A stretch of DNA of 64,000 nt from Myxococcales bacterium (GCA_030681895.1 JAUXRI010000134.1:1-64000); one strand, 5' to 3'. Counted from the stretch's first letter, positions 33,390 through 42,310 are shown. Notes: generated by a model from the sequence alone, not told the origin. Translations and numbers: made by a program.

Positions 33390-36300
33390 TCAGTCGCGGC
33401 AGCAGACGACGCCGTCTTCACCGCGCTGCCGACAGCCAGACGCACGCCCGCCGATGGTGACCGACGCCGCGCAACACTGCGCGTCGATGCGGCTTCGGTC
33501 GGCGAGGCACGTGGCTCCTCCATCAGGAATCGACGACGGCGCGCGGCTCACCCCCGAGACGAGCAGACAGCCGCGGCCCATGCCGGCCATGTCGTCGCGG
33601 GCGGGGTTGCCCTGGCACTCGAGCGGCTCGCACCCGTCGAAGCCGTCGTTCGACGCGCGGTACGCGAAGCACCCGGCGAAGGCGGTGGCCTGCGCGAAGT
33701 TCACGGTCGAGAGCTCGGTGTCCGCTGGCGTACAGACGTGGAAGTTCGCGCCGCACACCGCATCGGTCGCGGCCGACAGGTCTCCGGCCCACGTCGCCTG
33801 GCACGCGGCGATGTTCGGCCACGCGACGTCGTCGACGAAGCCCTCGCGCGTTCCATCGGCGCAGCCCGCTTGTACGACGCCGGCATCGACGACGCTGCAG
33901 GTGCCGTTGCGACAGGTCCCCGCGCAGACGAGGCCACAGCCGCCACAATTCGCGGTGCTCGTCGTGATGTCGACGCAGGCTCCGCCACACCGCTGCTGGC
34001 CCGAGTTGCAACGCAGCGACACCATCGCCGTCACGCGCATGCCGAGGTGCGGCGCGATGTACCGCCACACCTGGTCTCGCTGCGGGTCACGAACGTCGCC
34101 GCCATCGGGCGTCCACGGCGGCTCGACGGACCCCGACTGGGTCGAGGAGCCCCACCGCTCGTAGATGATGCCGTTCGGCACGGCCGGGCGCACGCGCTGC
34201 TGGAACACGTACGACGCATCGGGCTGCCACACGGGCACCGGGTCGCCGAGGTCGCTGCTCGCGAACCAGTCGGTGCCCAGCTGCGTCCACGTGAGGCCCT
34301 CGTCGCTCGAGGTCATGAGGGGCGGTGATGCGTTCTGGTTCGCAATGACGAGCGCGTCGTCGGCGCCTCGCACCATTCCGCTCAGTGACAGCACCGGTGT
34401 CGTCGGGAGCGGCCGCAGTGAGAACGCCGCGCCGCGGTTGGCGCTGAACCACACGCCCGTGCCCGAGGTGACGAAGATGGAGTCTCCGGGGCCGTAGACG
34501 GCGCAGTCGGCGCAGGTGCCGCCGATGGGGCCTGCGCTCCCGCCGTCGAGGAAGCGCAGGTCGGCCGCTGCGACGAACGGCGTGCCCTGGCCGAGCGCGT
34601 CGTAGAGCAGCCGCGTGCCGGCGGGACCGTACATGTTCGAAATTCTCACGCCGCCATCGGTGGGAAACAGGCCGTTCTGTTGGTTGTTGTTGGATGTGGG
34701 GATGACGACCAGCGCAGGGCTGACCCCTGAGACGGTGGCGCGATTGCCAGCGCCGTCTCCCACGCCGTTCATTACGCGCAGCCAGGTCGAGCCGTTGTCC
34801 GCGCTGCGCAGCGCGCCCGCGAAGGTGTTCCCCGGGCCGCCGTTGACGCCGATGGTGATGGCTCCAGTGACGAAGTCCACCGCGGCGGCCGCGACGACGC
34901 CGGTGACGTTTCGGTTCGAGCCGTCGAAGACCTTCGCCCAGCCCACACCGTCGGGTGAGCGCCAAAGACTGCCTTCTTCGGGCGCCGCCGCGACGTCGTC
35001 GGTGACTGCGAAGAGCCACTGCCCATCGGCCGACGCCACGAGCTGAATCACCGGCGGGAGCGCGGTCACGTTGACCCGACTCCACCCGGCCGGCGTGAGC
35101 GTGGCGATGACCGTCTCAGGCGTCAGGTTGGTGCGGCCCTCTGGGTAGGTGAGGCCAGCGACGAAGAGGCCCGTCGAGTTGCACTGGCCATTGCGGCACA
35201 ACGAGCCGGCGGGGCAGGTGAGGCCCTGACACGCCTGGTCGACGCAGCGCCCGCCGAGGAACACGAAGCCCGGCGCACAGCCAGTGCCCGTCTGGCTCGA
35301 GGTCGGCAGGCAGACGCCACCCAGACACGAGTGTTGTGGCGCGCACGTGACGTCGACGCACCGCACGTCCTGGCAGTTGGCGTTGACGCAGACGGTCCCG
35401 GGCCCGCACGTGCCGTAGCGGCACAGCTGCGAGATGCAGCGGCCGTTCGCGCAGAGTGCGCCCGAGGCACAGGCGACTCCGGCGCACGCCAACGGCTTGC
35501 AGGTGACGCCGTCGCAGACTTCGCCGACCCCACACGTCGTCGTCGCGCCGCACGAGGCGCCATAGCAGCGGCCGTCGTTGCAGGAGGCCGCGCAGCTCTG
35601 CAGCCCGCACGCCGCGCTCTGGCATTCGATGGAGGCGGAGCAGAAGAAGCCCGCGCTGCACGCTCCGGCACAGTCGAGCGGAGCGCCCGCGTCGACGGAG
35701 CCAGCATCGGCAGCGCCAGCATCGACGCCAGCGTCGGGTTCGCCAGCATCGACGCCCGCGTCGGGTTCGCCTGCATCGACGCCAGCGTCGGGTTCGCCAG
35801 CATCGACGCCAGCGTCGGGTTCGCCTGCATCGACGCCAGCGTCGGGTTCGCCTGCATCGACGCCCGCGTCGGGAGCGCCAGCATCGACGCCAGCATCGCG
35901 TGCGCCCGCGTCGAGAGCGGCGCCACCATCAGGCGTGGGCGGCGTTTGCCCTGCGTCGAGGCTCAGGACCGTCGAGGTGCCTGGCGCGAGGGCAATCACC
36001 CCGAGGTCATTGGCCCCGGGAAGGAAGAGCCGTTGTCCCAGCTTCGCGCTCACGAAGCCGCTCGCTTCGACGCCCACCACCCACGCGCCCGAAGGAACCG
36101 GCCCCAACTGGAAACGCCCCTCGGCGTTCGTCGTCGCACCAGCCGAGCCGAGGAACGACACGGCGCGAATCCGCGCTCCCGCGACCGGCCCGCTCGCCGA
36201 CGTCACCAGGCCTGTCGTCGTCGCGGCTTCGCTCGGGCTTGGAATCAACAGCACGTCGGCCAGGCGCTTGTCTTCCCCCGCCTCGAGCACCACCTCGCGC

Positions 36301-36863
36301 GCGTCGGCCAGGTAGTTCTGACGGAAGAACGCCACCGTGAGCGGTCCCTCGGGCAAGCCGTCGAGTGTCCAGCTGCCGTTGTCGGCGCTGAAGGTGGTGA
36401 ACTCCATGCCCGCGATGAAGACGGTGGTGCCGAGGTGGAACGTGTCGGGCCCGAGGTCCTGACGAAGCACGCGGCCCGAGAGGCGGCCGTTGCGTCCCAG
36501 CACCACGTCTCCCAACGCGACGTCTCGACCCGGCCCCGCGTTGATGGTCTCGATGGCGATGAGGCGTTGGCGGTCGGGAGCTCCGTCACCATCGAGGTCG
36601 GCGGTGAAGCGCACGATGCCAGTGGGCGCCGTGACACCCGCGAGCAGGAAACGGCCTTCGGCGTCGGTGCGCGCTTCGAGCGACGAGCCCAGCAGGGCGA
36701 CGCGGCCTTCCCGCGCGGCGAGCAACCCTGCGCGACCCGGCTCCGAGTACTTCAGCGTTCCCTGAATCGTCCCGGGTCCTGCTGGCGGTGGCGTGCCGGG
36801 AAGCGACAGCTCGAAGCAGCCCGACAGCGCGAGCGCCGACATCACCACGACCCTGACGTTCAT
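33390..36863 (-). CDS. 1,157-aa modular surface lipoprotein
   Basis: A large lipoprotein. The ATG at 36863 begins MNVRVVVMSALALSGCFE (lipobox Cys16). Order of parts: carboxypeptidase-regulatory-like/CNA-B-type beta domains (about 35-305, with DAEGRFLLAGV and NAEGRFQLGPV); a DAGEPDAGV repeat stalk (about 315-395); a Cys-rich block of CxxxxC knots resembling EGF/dickkopf-type modules (about 400-560); a BNR/propeller-like region with SADNGSTW and SSDEGLTWTQL Asp-box-like signatures (about 565-990); and a second Cys-rich C-terminal block (about 1000-1157). It is anchored and extended by the stalk, so adhesion or glycan recognition is plausible. It converges with the CpaB-like gene. Confidence 0.8.
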   Translation of the reverse strand: MNVRVVVMSALALSGCFELSLPGTPPPAGPGTIQGTLKYSEPGRAGLLAAREGRVALLGSSLEARTDAEGRFLLAGVTAPTGIVRFTADLDGDGAPDRQRLIAIETINAGPGRDVALGDVVLGRNGRLSGRVLRQDLGPDTFHLGTTVFIAGMEFTTFSADNGSWTLDGLPEGPLTVAFFRQNYLADAREVVLEAGEDKRLADVLLIPSPSEAATTTGLVTSASGPVAGARIRAVSFLGSAGATTNAEGRFQLGPVPSGAWVVGVEASGFVSAKLGQRLFLPGANDLGVIALAPGTSTVLSLDAGQTPPTPDGGAALDAGARDAGVDAGAPDAGVDAGEPDAGVDAGEPDAGVDAGEPDAGVDAGEPDAGVDAGEPDAGVDAGAADAGSVDAGAPLDCAGACSAGFFCSASIECQSAACGLQSCAASCNDGRCYGASCGATTTCGVGEVCDGVTCKPLACAGVACASGALCANGRCISQLCRYGTCGPGTVCVNANCQDVRCVDVTCAPQHSCLGGVCLPTSSQTGTGCAPGFVFLGGRCVDQACQGLTCPAGSLCRNGQCNSTGLFVAGLTYPEGRTNLTPETVIATLTPAGWSRVNVTALPPVIQLVASADGQWLFAVTDDVAAAPEEGSLWRSPDGVGWAKVFDGSNRNVTGVVAAAAVDFVTGAITIGVNGGPGNTFAGALRSADNGSTWLRVMNGVGDGAGNRATVSGVSPALVVIPTSNNNQQNGLFPTDGGVRISNMYGPAGTRLLYDALGQGTPFVAAADLRFLDGGSAGPIGGTCADCAVYGPGDSIFVTSGTGVWFSANRGAAFSLRPLPTTPVLSLSGMVRGADDALVIANQNASPPLMTSSDEGLTWTQLGTDWFASSDLGDPVPVWQPDASYVFQQRVRPAVPNGIIYERWGSSTQSGSVEPPWTPDGGDVRDPQRDQVWRYIAPHLGMRVTAMVSLRCNSGQQRCGGACVDITTSTANCGGCGLVCAGTCRNGTCSVVDAGVVQAGCADGTREGFVDDVAWPNIAACQATWAGDLSAATDAVCGANFHVCTPADTELSTVNFAQATAFAGCFAYRASNDGFDGCEPLECQGNPARDDMAGMGRGCLLVSGVSRAPSSIPDGGATCLADRSRIDAQCCAASVTIGGRASGCRQRGEDGVVCCRD
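35721..35909. repeat. 27-bp minisatellite coding for DAGEPDAGV stalk
   Basis: Seven consecutive 27-bp units differ by one or a few bases, mostly A/C or A/T swaps at one site; the last two diverge more. Each encodes one nine-residue Asp-Ala-Gly unit on the minus strand. Copy-number change would alter stalk length in steps of nine residues without a frameshift. Confidence 0.88.
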
Positions 36864-37249
36864 TCGGCGCACTTGAGTGTGGCGTGATGGGGGCCTCAAG
36901 CGCCTTCTGGCTCGCCTCCCATGCGCGCGCGTGATCCGCTGTGGGCGCCCTCCGCCGATCAGCCGACGATCGCCCCTGTCTCCTTCCTGTTCATGTCAGT
37001 TCGCATCGACCTGATTCAGGCCACCCGTCATCGATGAATCTGTCTCGCAATGAGACGATTCTGACACACGATAACATTCTGATGTTCGGTTGATTCTTAG
37101 ACGTCGAGAACGATTGTTGGAAAGTTCAGATACAACCACATGGACTCGGAGCTTTTCCGGGCACTTAGGCGTACATCCAGTAAATTCATGGGATTGGACG
37201 TGGCAAGGAAGCTGCTTTGGGCTCCTGCTGTCTGAATCAAGGAGTGCTC
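36864..37249. other. 386-bp AT-richer intergenic region with regulatory elements
   Basis: Bases about 36990-37200 are clearly less GC-rich than flanking genes. The stretch holds a palindrome CCTGATTCAGG (37010-37020), a direct repeat ATTCTGA at 37058-37064 and 37076-37082 (18-bp period), and the sigma-54-like promoter at 37201. No gene is supported. It separates the large lipoprotein gene (minus) from the metzincin gene (plus). Confidence 0.55.
37201..37217 (+). promoter_or_regulatory. Candidate sigma-54 (-24/-12) promoter
   Basis: TGGCAAGGAAGCTGCTT has the invariant GG and GC with exactly ten bases between them and the surrounding T/CA and T residues of the RpoN consensus. Transcription would start near 37227, about 23 bases before the metzincin ATG, leaving room for the AAGGAG at 37239-37244. 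Putative upstream activator elements lie 145-215 bases before the start. Confidence 0.5.
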
Positions 37250-38743
37250 ATGAATCGGTCGGTCCTGTCAGCAACGGTCATCCTCTTCGCAGCCTGCGGC
37301 ACGAACGAGGCGACGCTGGGCGGAGCAGAAGACGTGACGACCGCGACGGGCACCCGGCTCAGCTACGAAGACTTCAAGGCGCGCTACGCCCACTTCGACG
37401 CCGACCGCCAGGTCTTCATCGCCGACGGCGACACGGTCTTCGTCAACGAGAAGCAGCTGCGCGAGTTCTACGAGCTCAACGTTCGTGAGGGCCAGCTCAT
37501 CGTCAACCGCGTCGGCAACACCGACGACCTCTGGGACACCTCGCGCCGGCAGAACCTCTCGTACTGCGTCTCGAACGACTTCGGCACCCGCAAGGCCACC
37601 GTCGTCAGCTCGATGCAGGCCGCCGCCCAGTCGTGGATGGCCGTCGCCAACGTGAAGTTCCTCTACGTCGCCGCGCAGGACGGCAGCTGCACGCGGACCA
37701 ACACCAACGTGCTCTTCAACGTGCGCCCCATCAACGCGAATGGCTCGTACCTCGCGGCCGCGTTCTTTCCCTCGAACGGCCGCTCGGCCCGTGAGCTCGT
37801 CATCGACGCGTCGCTCTTCGGCGGCGGTGTCTCGGTGACCGGCGTGCTGCGCCACGAGCTCGGCCACATCCTCGGCTTCCGTCACGAGCACACGCGCCCC
37901 GAGGCCGGCACCTGCTTCGAGGACAACGCCTGGCGCGCCGTCACCGCGTACGACTCGAACTCGGTGATGCACTACCCGCAGTGCAACGGCACCAACACCT
38001 GGAACCTGCCGCTCACGCAGCTCGACATTCAGGGCGTGCAGGCCCTCTACGGCGCGCCGGCCACCTCGCCGAACCCGACGCCGACGCCCGCGCCGAACCC
38101 GGCCACCACCATCCGCAACTTCCAGGACACCGTCGCCGCCAACGCCAACAAGACGTACGGCCCCTTCGCGGTGCAGCCCGGCACGGCCTTCCGCGCCACG
38201 ATGACCGGCTCGGGTGACGCCGACCTCTACGTCCGCTTCGGCACCTCGCCGACCGCCTCGTCGTACGACTGCCGCCCGTACCTCGGCGACTCGAACGAAG
38301 AGTGCCGCCTCACCTCGCCCACCACGCCCGCGAGCGCGTACATCACCATCGTCGGCTACTCGGCGGCGACGTACACCCTGCAGCTCGAGTTCATCAGCGG
38401 CGGCGTGTCGGGAACGCCGACGCCGGCGCCCTCGACGGGCACGCCCACCGTGTCGACCGTCTCGAACACCATCGTGAAGGGCACGCAGCAGGCCTGGCCG
38501 GGCATCGCGGTGGTGCCGGGCACGCGCTTCGTCGTCACCATGACGGGCACGGGCGACCCCGACCTCTACGTGAAGTTCGGCGCCGCGCCGACGGTCACCG
38601 CCTTCGACTGCCGCCCCTACGCCAACGGCGCGAACGAGGTGTGCACGCTGACGGTCCCCGCCGGCCAGACGCAGGCCTTCGTGATGGTGCAGGGCTACGC
38701 CGCCGGCAGCTTCTCGTTGAACATCGAATACACGCGGCCGTGA
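37250..38743 (+). CDS. Secreted metzincin peptidase (M57-like) with two PPC domains
   Basis: A 497-aa lipoprotein-type protease. AAGGAG precedes the ATG at 37250; the signal ends ILFAAC (Cys16). The catalytic zinc motif is H202-E203-L-G-H206-ILGFRH212-E213, the HExxHxxGxxH of metzincins, followed by NSVMHYP, the Met-turn. This matches the HEIGH/M57 (myxobacterial) protease group. Two bacterial pre-peptidase C-terminal domains follow, about 284-383 and 402-496, each with GSGDADLYVRFG or GTGDPDLYVKFG. They are joined by Pro/Thr linkers. PPC domains are often removed after export. Use in predation or nutrient release is plausible. The upstream sigma-54 element suggests activator-dependent expression. 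Confidence 0.93.
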   Translation: MNRSVLSATVILFAACGTNEATLGGAEDVTTATGTRLSYEDFKARYAHFDADRQVFIADGDTVFVNEKQLREFYELNVREGQLIVNRVGNTDDLWDTSRRQNLSYCVSNDFGTRKATVVSSMQAAAQSWMAVANVKFLYVAAQDGSCTRTNTNVLFNVRPINANGSYLAAAFFPSNGRSARELVIDASLFGGGVSVTGVLRHELGHILGFRHEHTRPEAGTCFEDNAWRAVTAYDSNSVMHYPQCNGTNTWNLPLTQLDIQGVQALYGAPATSPNPTPTPAPNPATTIRNFQDTVAANANKTYGPFAVQPGTAFRATMTGSGDADLYVRFGTSPTASSYDCRPYLGDSNEECRLTSPTTPASAYITIVGYSAATYTLQLEFISGGVSGTPTPAPSTGTPTVSTVSNTIVKGTQQAWPGIAVVPGTRFVVTMTGTGDPDLYVKFGAAPTVTAFDCRPYANGANEVCTLTVPAGQTQAFVMVQGYAAGSFSLNIEYTRP

Positions 38744-38810
38744 CCCTCACCGCCTGACCCGACAGTTCGGCTACCGCGTTCGAAGACCGCTGGGCAGCTC
38801 GAGAACTCGG

Positions 38811-39173
38811 TCAACGCCTGAGGCGAAGCCGAATCGGTCCGCGCGCCGTGGAACCATCGACGACCCGGCCGCCCTGCGTGATGTCGAGGACTCCGGTGGC
38901 GACGAGCCGCCGTGCCGCTTCGCGAACGGGCTCCATCAACGGGCGCCAGTCGTCAGGCGCTGCGGACCGCGCAATCTCGGACGGGCAGATGGTCGCGTCG
39001 CCGGCTCGCTGTGACAACGCCTCGAGGATGCGCCGCTCGAGGGTGTCGTCGCCCGCCTGACGTTTGCGCTTCCGACAGCCCTCGGAGCAGTACTTCACCT
39101 CGTTCCACGTGCGCGCCCACTTCTTGCGCCACTCGATGGTTCGGCCGCAGACGGCACACGACTTCGATTCCAT
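38811..39173 (-). CDS. DUF2256-DUF3253 fusion protein
   Basis: A 120-aa protein. Residues 1-40 match DUF2256, a treble-clef zinc module: CAVCGRTIEWRKKW and YCSEGCRKRK give C-x2-C and C-x3-C. Residues about 45-120 match DUF3253, a winged-helix-like domain (ILEALSQRAGDATICPSEIARS, EAARRLVATGVLDITQGG). The fusion of these two domains is a recurring architecture; its role is unknown, though zinc plus winged helix hints at nucleic-acid binding. A 5-bp inverted repeat CATAC-N7-GTATG spans its start codon and could be an autoregulatory site. Confidence 0.86.
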   Translation of the reverse strand: MESKSCAVCGRTIEWRKKWARTWNEVKYCSEGCRKRKRQAGDDTLERRILEALSQRAGDATICPSEIARSAAPDDWRPLMEPVREAARRLVATGVLDITQGGRVVDGSTARGPIRLRLRR

Positions 39174-39212
39174 ACGTCGTCTGTATGTCCGCGGCCGCGC
39201 GCCGGCGCACGG

Positions 39213-39911
39213 TCACGTCTGGAGCAGAATGGACTGGTGCACCCGCCAGTCGAGGCGCTGCACGCTGGCGGCGTCTTCGCTGCCTCCCAGGGAGAGCGCG
39301 GGCACGAAGCCGTAACACTCGTTCGGCGCGCACGGCCCGAGCCGCCGCTTCACCTCGGCGAACATCGAGCGGCGCAGGAAGGCCTCCTGGAAGTCGGCGT
39401 CGTCGAGGCTGTCGAGGAATGCCTCGATGGAGTTGCCCAGCACCGTCATCTTCTTGAAGTGCACGTCGATGAGCGCCACGTCGGATTCGCGCTCCGGGTC
39501 GCCGACCCCGAGCTCGTGCGCGCGCTCGCGCAGGTCGCGGAACACCAGCAGCTCTCCGAAGGCCGTGCGCCCGATGGAGCGGCGGCCGGCCACGTTCCCC
39601 ATCAGCCAGTCGTGCAGCGCGTCGTCGAGCGCTCCCGGCGCCGTGATGACGAGGAGCCCACCGGCGTAGCTGCCAGGCCTCAGCCGCTTCGTGAGGCTGA
39701 TGAACGCGGGGTGGTCCTCGAGGCGCGCTGACTTCGTGGTGCGCTTCGGCGCGGGCCTTGCCTTCGCGCGAGTCACCGTCTTCTTCGTCGTCGCCCGCTT
39801 CGGCTTCGGCTTCGATTTCGACGTCTTCAGCGTCGTCGTCGGCCTCGGCTTCCGCGTTTTCGGCGTCTTCGGCGTCTTCTTCTTCTTCGCGGGCGCAGGT
39901 CGTCGGGCCAT
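39213..39911 (-). CDS. Lys-rich histone-tail-like N-terminus fused to a DUF1851/Tdi1-like domain
   Basis: A 232-aa protein. Residues about 1-65 are almost wholly Lys, Pro, Thr, Arg and Ala (KKKKTPKTPKTRKP, SKSKPKPKRATTKK), like a histone H1 tail. Residues about 70-232 resemble the GAD-like/DUF1851 domain seen in the Tdi1 immunity protein: IGRTAFGELLVFRDL, then CYGFVPALSLGGSEDAASVQRLDWRVHQSIL. Tdi1 neutralises a type VI DNase effector; no effector gene is adjacent. The frame is open upstream to 40178 but that part overlaps the divergent gene. A nucleoid-associated immunity or regulatory role is conjecture. Confidence 0.74.
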   Translation of the reverse strand: MARRPAPAKKKKTPKTPKTRKPRPTTTLKTSKSKPKPKRATTKKTVTRAKARPAPKRTTKSARLEDHPAFISLTKRLRPGSYAGGLLVITAPGALDDALHDWLMGNVAGRRSIGRTAFGELLVFRDLRERAHELGVGDPERESDVALIDVHFKKMTVLGNSIEAFLDSLDDADFQEAFLRRSMFAEVKRRLGPCAPNECYGFVPALSLGGSEDAASVQRLDWRVHQSILLQT

Positions 39912-40002
39912 GGGTTCGAAGCCTCTCGTTGCGACGCGCGTCTGGCGAGCAGAATCTCCTCGTCTCCGTCTCGATGCGCTCGCAAACTCGTGAACGGTCG
40001 TC

Positions 40003-40920
40003 ATGCCCCGCCCGGCGCTCTTCTTCTTCAACGAGCAGGACTCCGATTCGCTCGCGGCGACCTTCAGCCCTGTCGTCATCACCCAGCTCTCGCTGCTGAA
40101 AGCGGGCGTCTCGATGGGCCTGCGAGACCTCTCGTCGGCGCGCGCCGAGGTGGTTCGCCAGCTCAACGGCGCGAACATTCCAGTGACCGCGTGGCTGCTG
40201 CTCTCGCGAGACGAGGGCTACTTCGCGACACACACGAACGTCGAGGCCGTCGAGCGGGCGTACGCGCGCCTGCTGGAGTGGGCGCGCCATCACCAGCTCC
40301 GCATCGCGGGCCTGGGCCTCGACTTCGAGCCCGACCTTCGAGAGCTCGACGAGCTGATGTCGCGCCCCGGGCTGACCCTGGCGCGGTGGCTGCTGCGGCG
40401 TGGGCGAGGACCGCTCGTCGAGCAGGCTCGCGCCGCGTACCAGCGCCTCGTCGAGCGTGCGCGCGGCGACGGCCTTCGCGTCGAGACCTACCAATTCCCC
40501 GTCATCATCGATGACCGCCGCGCGGCCTCTGACTTCTGGCAGCGCACGATGGGAGCGCTCGCGCTGGAGGCCGACCGCGAAGTGGCGATGGTCTACACGA
40601 GCCTGCTCGGCGCCGCGGGGCCGGGCCTGCTGGAGCACTGGGCTCCTCATTGCCGCGCCATCGCCGTTGGCAGCACCGGTGGCGGCATCGACCCGTTTCC
40701 CAAGCTGAGCTGGGCCGAGCTGGAGCGCGACCTCGTCGTCGCAGCCCGTCACGCGCGGGAGGTGTTCATCTTCAGCCTGGAAGGGTGTGTCGAGCAGGGC
40801 CTGCTGGAGCGCCTCGCGTCGGTCGAGTGGGAGCGCACCGTCATTCGGGGGCCTCCGTCCCACCGAATGCTGGCCGGCGGAGCCGCTCGGGTGATCGGCG
40901 CCCTCGCGCGCTGGTTCTGA
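40003..40920 (+). CDS. TIM-barrel-like protein, possible glycoside hydrolase relative
   Basis: A 305-aa protein without a signal peptide. Strand-helix alternation is regular: VITQLSLLKAGVSMGL, IPVTAWLLLSRDEGYF, LRIAGLGLDFEPD, LRVETYQFPVII, EVAMVYTSLLG, CRAIAVGSTGGG, EVFIFSLEG. The fourth strand LGLDFEP recalls the acidic strand of GH18/GH25-like barrels, and W and E residues lie where such enzymes bind sugar. No full catalytic signature was confirmed. Intracellular location would be unusual for a chitinase-like enzyme. Divergent from the DUF1851 gene, 91 bp gap, no SD seen. Confidence 0.7.
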   Translation: MPRPALFFFNEQDSDSLAATFSPVVITQLSLLKAGVSMGLRDLSSARAEVVRQLNGANIPVTAWLLLSRDEGYFATHTNVEAVERAYARLLEWARHHQLRIAGLGLDFEPDLRELDELMSRPGLTLARWLLRRGRGPLVEQARAAYQRLVERARGDGLRVETYQFPVIIDDRRAASDFWQRTMGALALEADREVAMVYTSLLGAAGPGLLEHWAPHCRAIAVGSTGGGIDPFPKLSWAELERDLVVAARHAREVFIFSLEGCVEQGLLERLASVEWERTVIRGPPSHRMLAGGAARVIGALARWF

Positions 40921-41114
40921 CCGCCTCACCGCCAAGTGCCTGAACTCTGAGCCAGAACTCGAGAACCCGTCTTCCTGATCCACGACGGTGGGCACTTGTG
41001 GGCTTGTAACCCCTCTGAATTTCGTCTCTTCTTCGTTTCTCACCCCGAAATGTCCCGCGGAAATCGGCTGTCGAGTCTTATCCCCATACTCGCTGTCCAC
41101 TGAGGAACACGAAC

Positions 41115-42107
41115 ATGCTCATCAACAAGAACCTGAACAACATCATCCAGGGCGCCGGTACTCGCGGCCAGATTGCTGGAGCGAAGTCTGACGGCAAGGT
41201 CACCACGCAGGAAGCCAACGCGCTCATCGCCCGCGCCAAGTCCGGTGGCGTGCAGCCCTCCGAGCTGGCTGCGCTCCGTGCCCTGGCCCTCGAGTCGCGC
41301 AACAGCAACAAGTTCGACGCTGGCGCGAAGGCCGCTCTGAACAACTTCCTGGGGAACAGCGCTGACAAGTCGTACGCGTCGGGCCGCCTGCCTCCTGAGG
41401 CGAACCTTCCGCAGCGCCTCGGCATCTTCGCCGGCGGCCTCGACAAGGCGCGCATGAACGCCCTCGACAAGCACTTCAAGAAGGACGACGGCCGCATCGG
41501 TGAGAAGGAGATGGGCACCATCCTCAAGAACGTCTTCAAGGACGGCAACGTGTCGCCGCAGGAGAAGAAGTACTTGCAGGAGAAGCTGAAGGACCCGAAC
41601 GTGAGCGCCGAGGCGAAGAAGGACATCCGCCTCATCCTGTCGATGCTCCCCGGCTCGCGCTTCACGGGTGACGGCGTCCTGGTTCGTCCGCGCTGGCCGC
41701 GGCCGATGCCGCAGCCCCCGGTGCTCACGCCTCCCAAGCCGCCGGTGACGACGGCGCCTCCTCCGCCCCCCACCTCTGGTACCAGCCCCTCGACTGGCAC
41801 GGGCGGCTCGACGGGCACCACCCCGACGCCTCCGAACGCCACCACCATGCCGGTCCCCACCACGCCGGGCGGCAGCACTGGCGGCGCGACGGGTGTCGGA
41901 TCAGGCGCCACCCCCTCGGGCGGCTTCGCCAAGTACCCCACGCCGCCGAGCGACCCGAAGGACCTGACGGCGCAGAACAAGTTCCAGGAAGACATGTTCA
42001 ACTTCCAGCAGCAGTCGCAGAACCTGAACATGTACTGGCAGATGATGCAGAACACCCTGAAGTCGATGGGTGACACGCTCCGCAACTCCATCGGCGCGCT
42101 CCGCTAA
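41115..42107 (+). CDS. EF-hand-like, Pro-rich protein of unknown function
   Basis: A 330-aa protein with AGGA before the ATG and no signal peptide. Residues about 1-185 hold three calcium-loop-like pieces: KSDGKVTTQEANALI, KDDGRIGEKEMGTIL and KDGNVSPQEKKYLQ. Residues about 190-280 are a Pro/Thr/Gly linker. The last 45 residues form an amphipathic helix rich in Gln, Asn and Met (NKFQEDMFNFQQQSQNLNMY then MQNTLKSMGDTL), like small coiled-coil secretion substrates. Codon use is biased to C/G-ending codons and a strong terminator follows, which suggests high expression. Related in layout to the genes at 7800 and 55659. Confidence 0.75.
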   Translation: MLINKNLNNIIQGAGTRGQIAGAKSDGKVTTQEANALIARAKSGGVQPSELAALRALALESRNSNKFDAGAKAALNNFLGNSADKSYASGRLPPEANLPQRLGIFAGGLDKARMNALDKHFKKDDGRIGEKEMGTILKNVFKDGNVSPQEKKYLQEKLKDPNVSAEAKKDIRLILSMLPGSRFTGDGVLVRPRWPRPMPQPPVLTPPKPPVTTAPPPPPTSGTSPSTGTGGSTGTTPTPPNATTMPVPTTPGGSTGGATGVGSGATPSGGFAKYPTPPSDPKDLTAQNKFQEDMFNFQQQSQNLNMYWQMMQNTLKSMGDTLRNSIGALR

Positions 42108-42130
42108 ACACAGACGGCGACGCTGCATCG

Positions 42131-42160
42131 AGAGGGCCTCCTGGTTTCAGGGGGCCCTCT
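42131..42160 (+). terminator. Rho-independent-type terminator after the EF-hand-like gene
   Basis: AGAGGGCCTCCTG, loop GTTT, CAGGGGGCCCTCT: a 13-bp stem with one wobble pair, GC-rich, followed by TCGTTTGT. It lies 23 bases after the stop codon at 42107. Confidence 0.85.
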
Positions 42161-42310
42161 TCGTTTGTGCGGTGTGCTTCGCGACGTTCGCATCGCGCAC
42201 TCTCGGGGCCTGCTGCCGCGTGGCGTCTGGTGCAGGGACCCGGTTCAGGTGGACTTGCGAGTTTCCGACCGCCTGCGCTCAGGGGACGACACCTCGCGTG
42301 CACTGTCGTC

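Noticed and set aside
40990-41010. Second sigma-54-like element (TGGGCACTTGTGGGCTT) before the EF-hand-like gene
   Set aside because: GG-N10-GC spacing is met, but the conserved C and TT positions are not, and the distance to the ATG would leave a leader of about 95 bases without support.
38953-41100. 715-codon minus-strand frame spanning several genes
   Set aside because: It runs across the DUF1851 gene in another frame and over the divergent TIM-barrel gene; composition is shadow-like.
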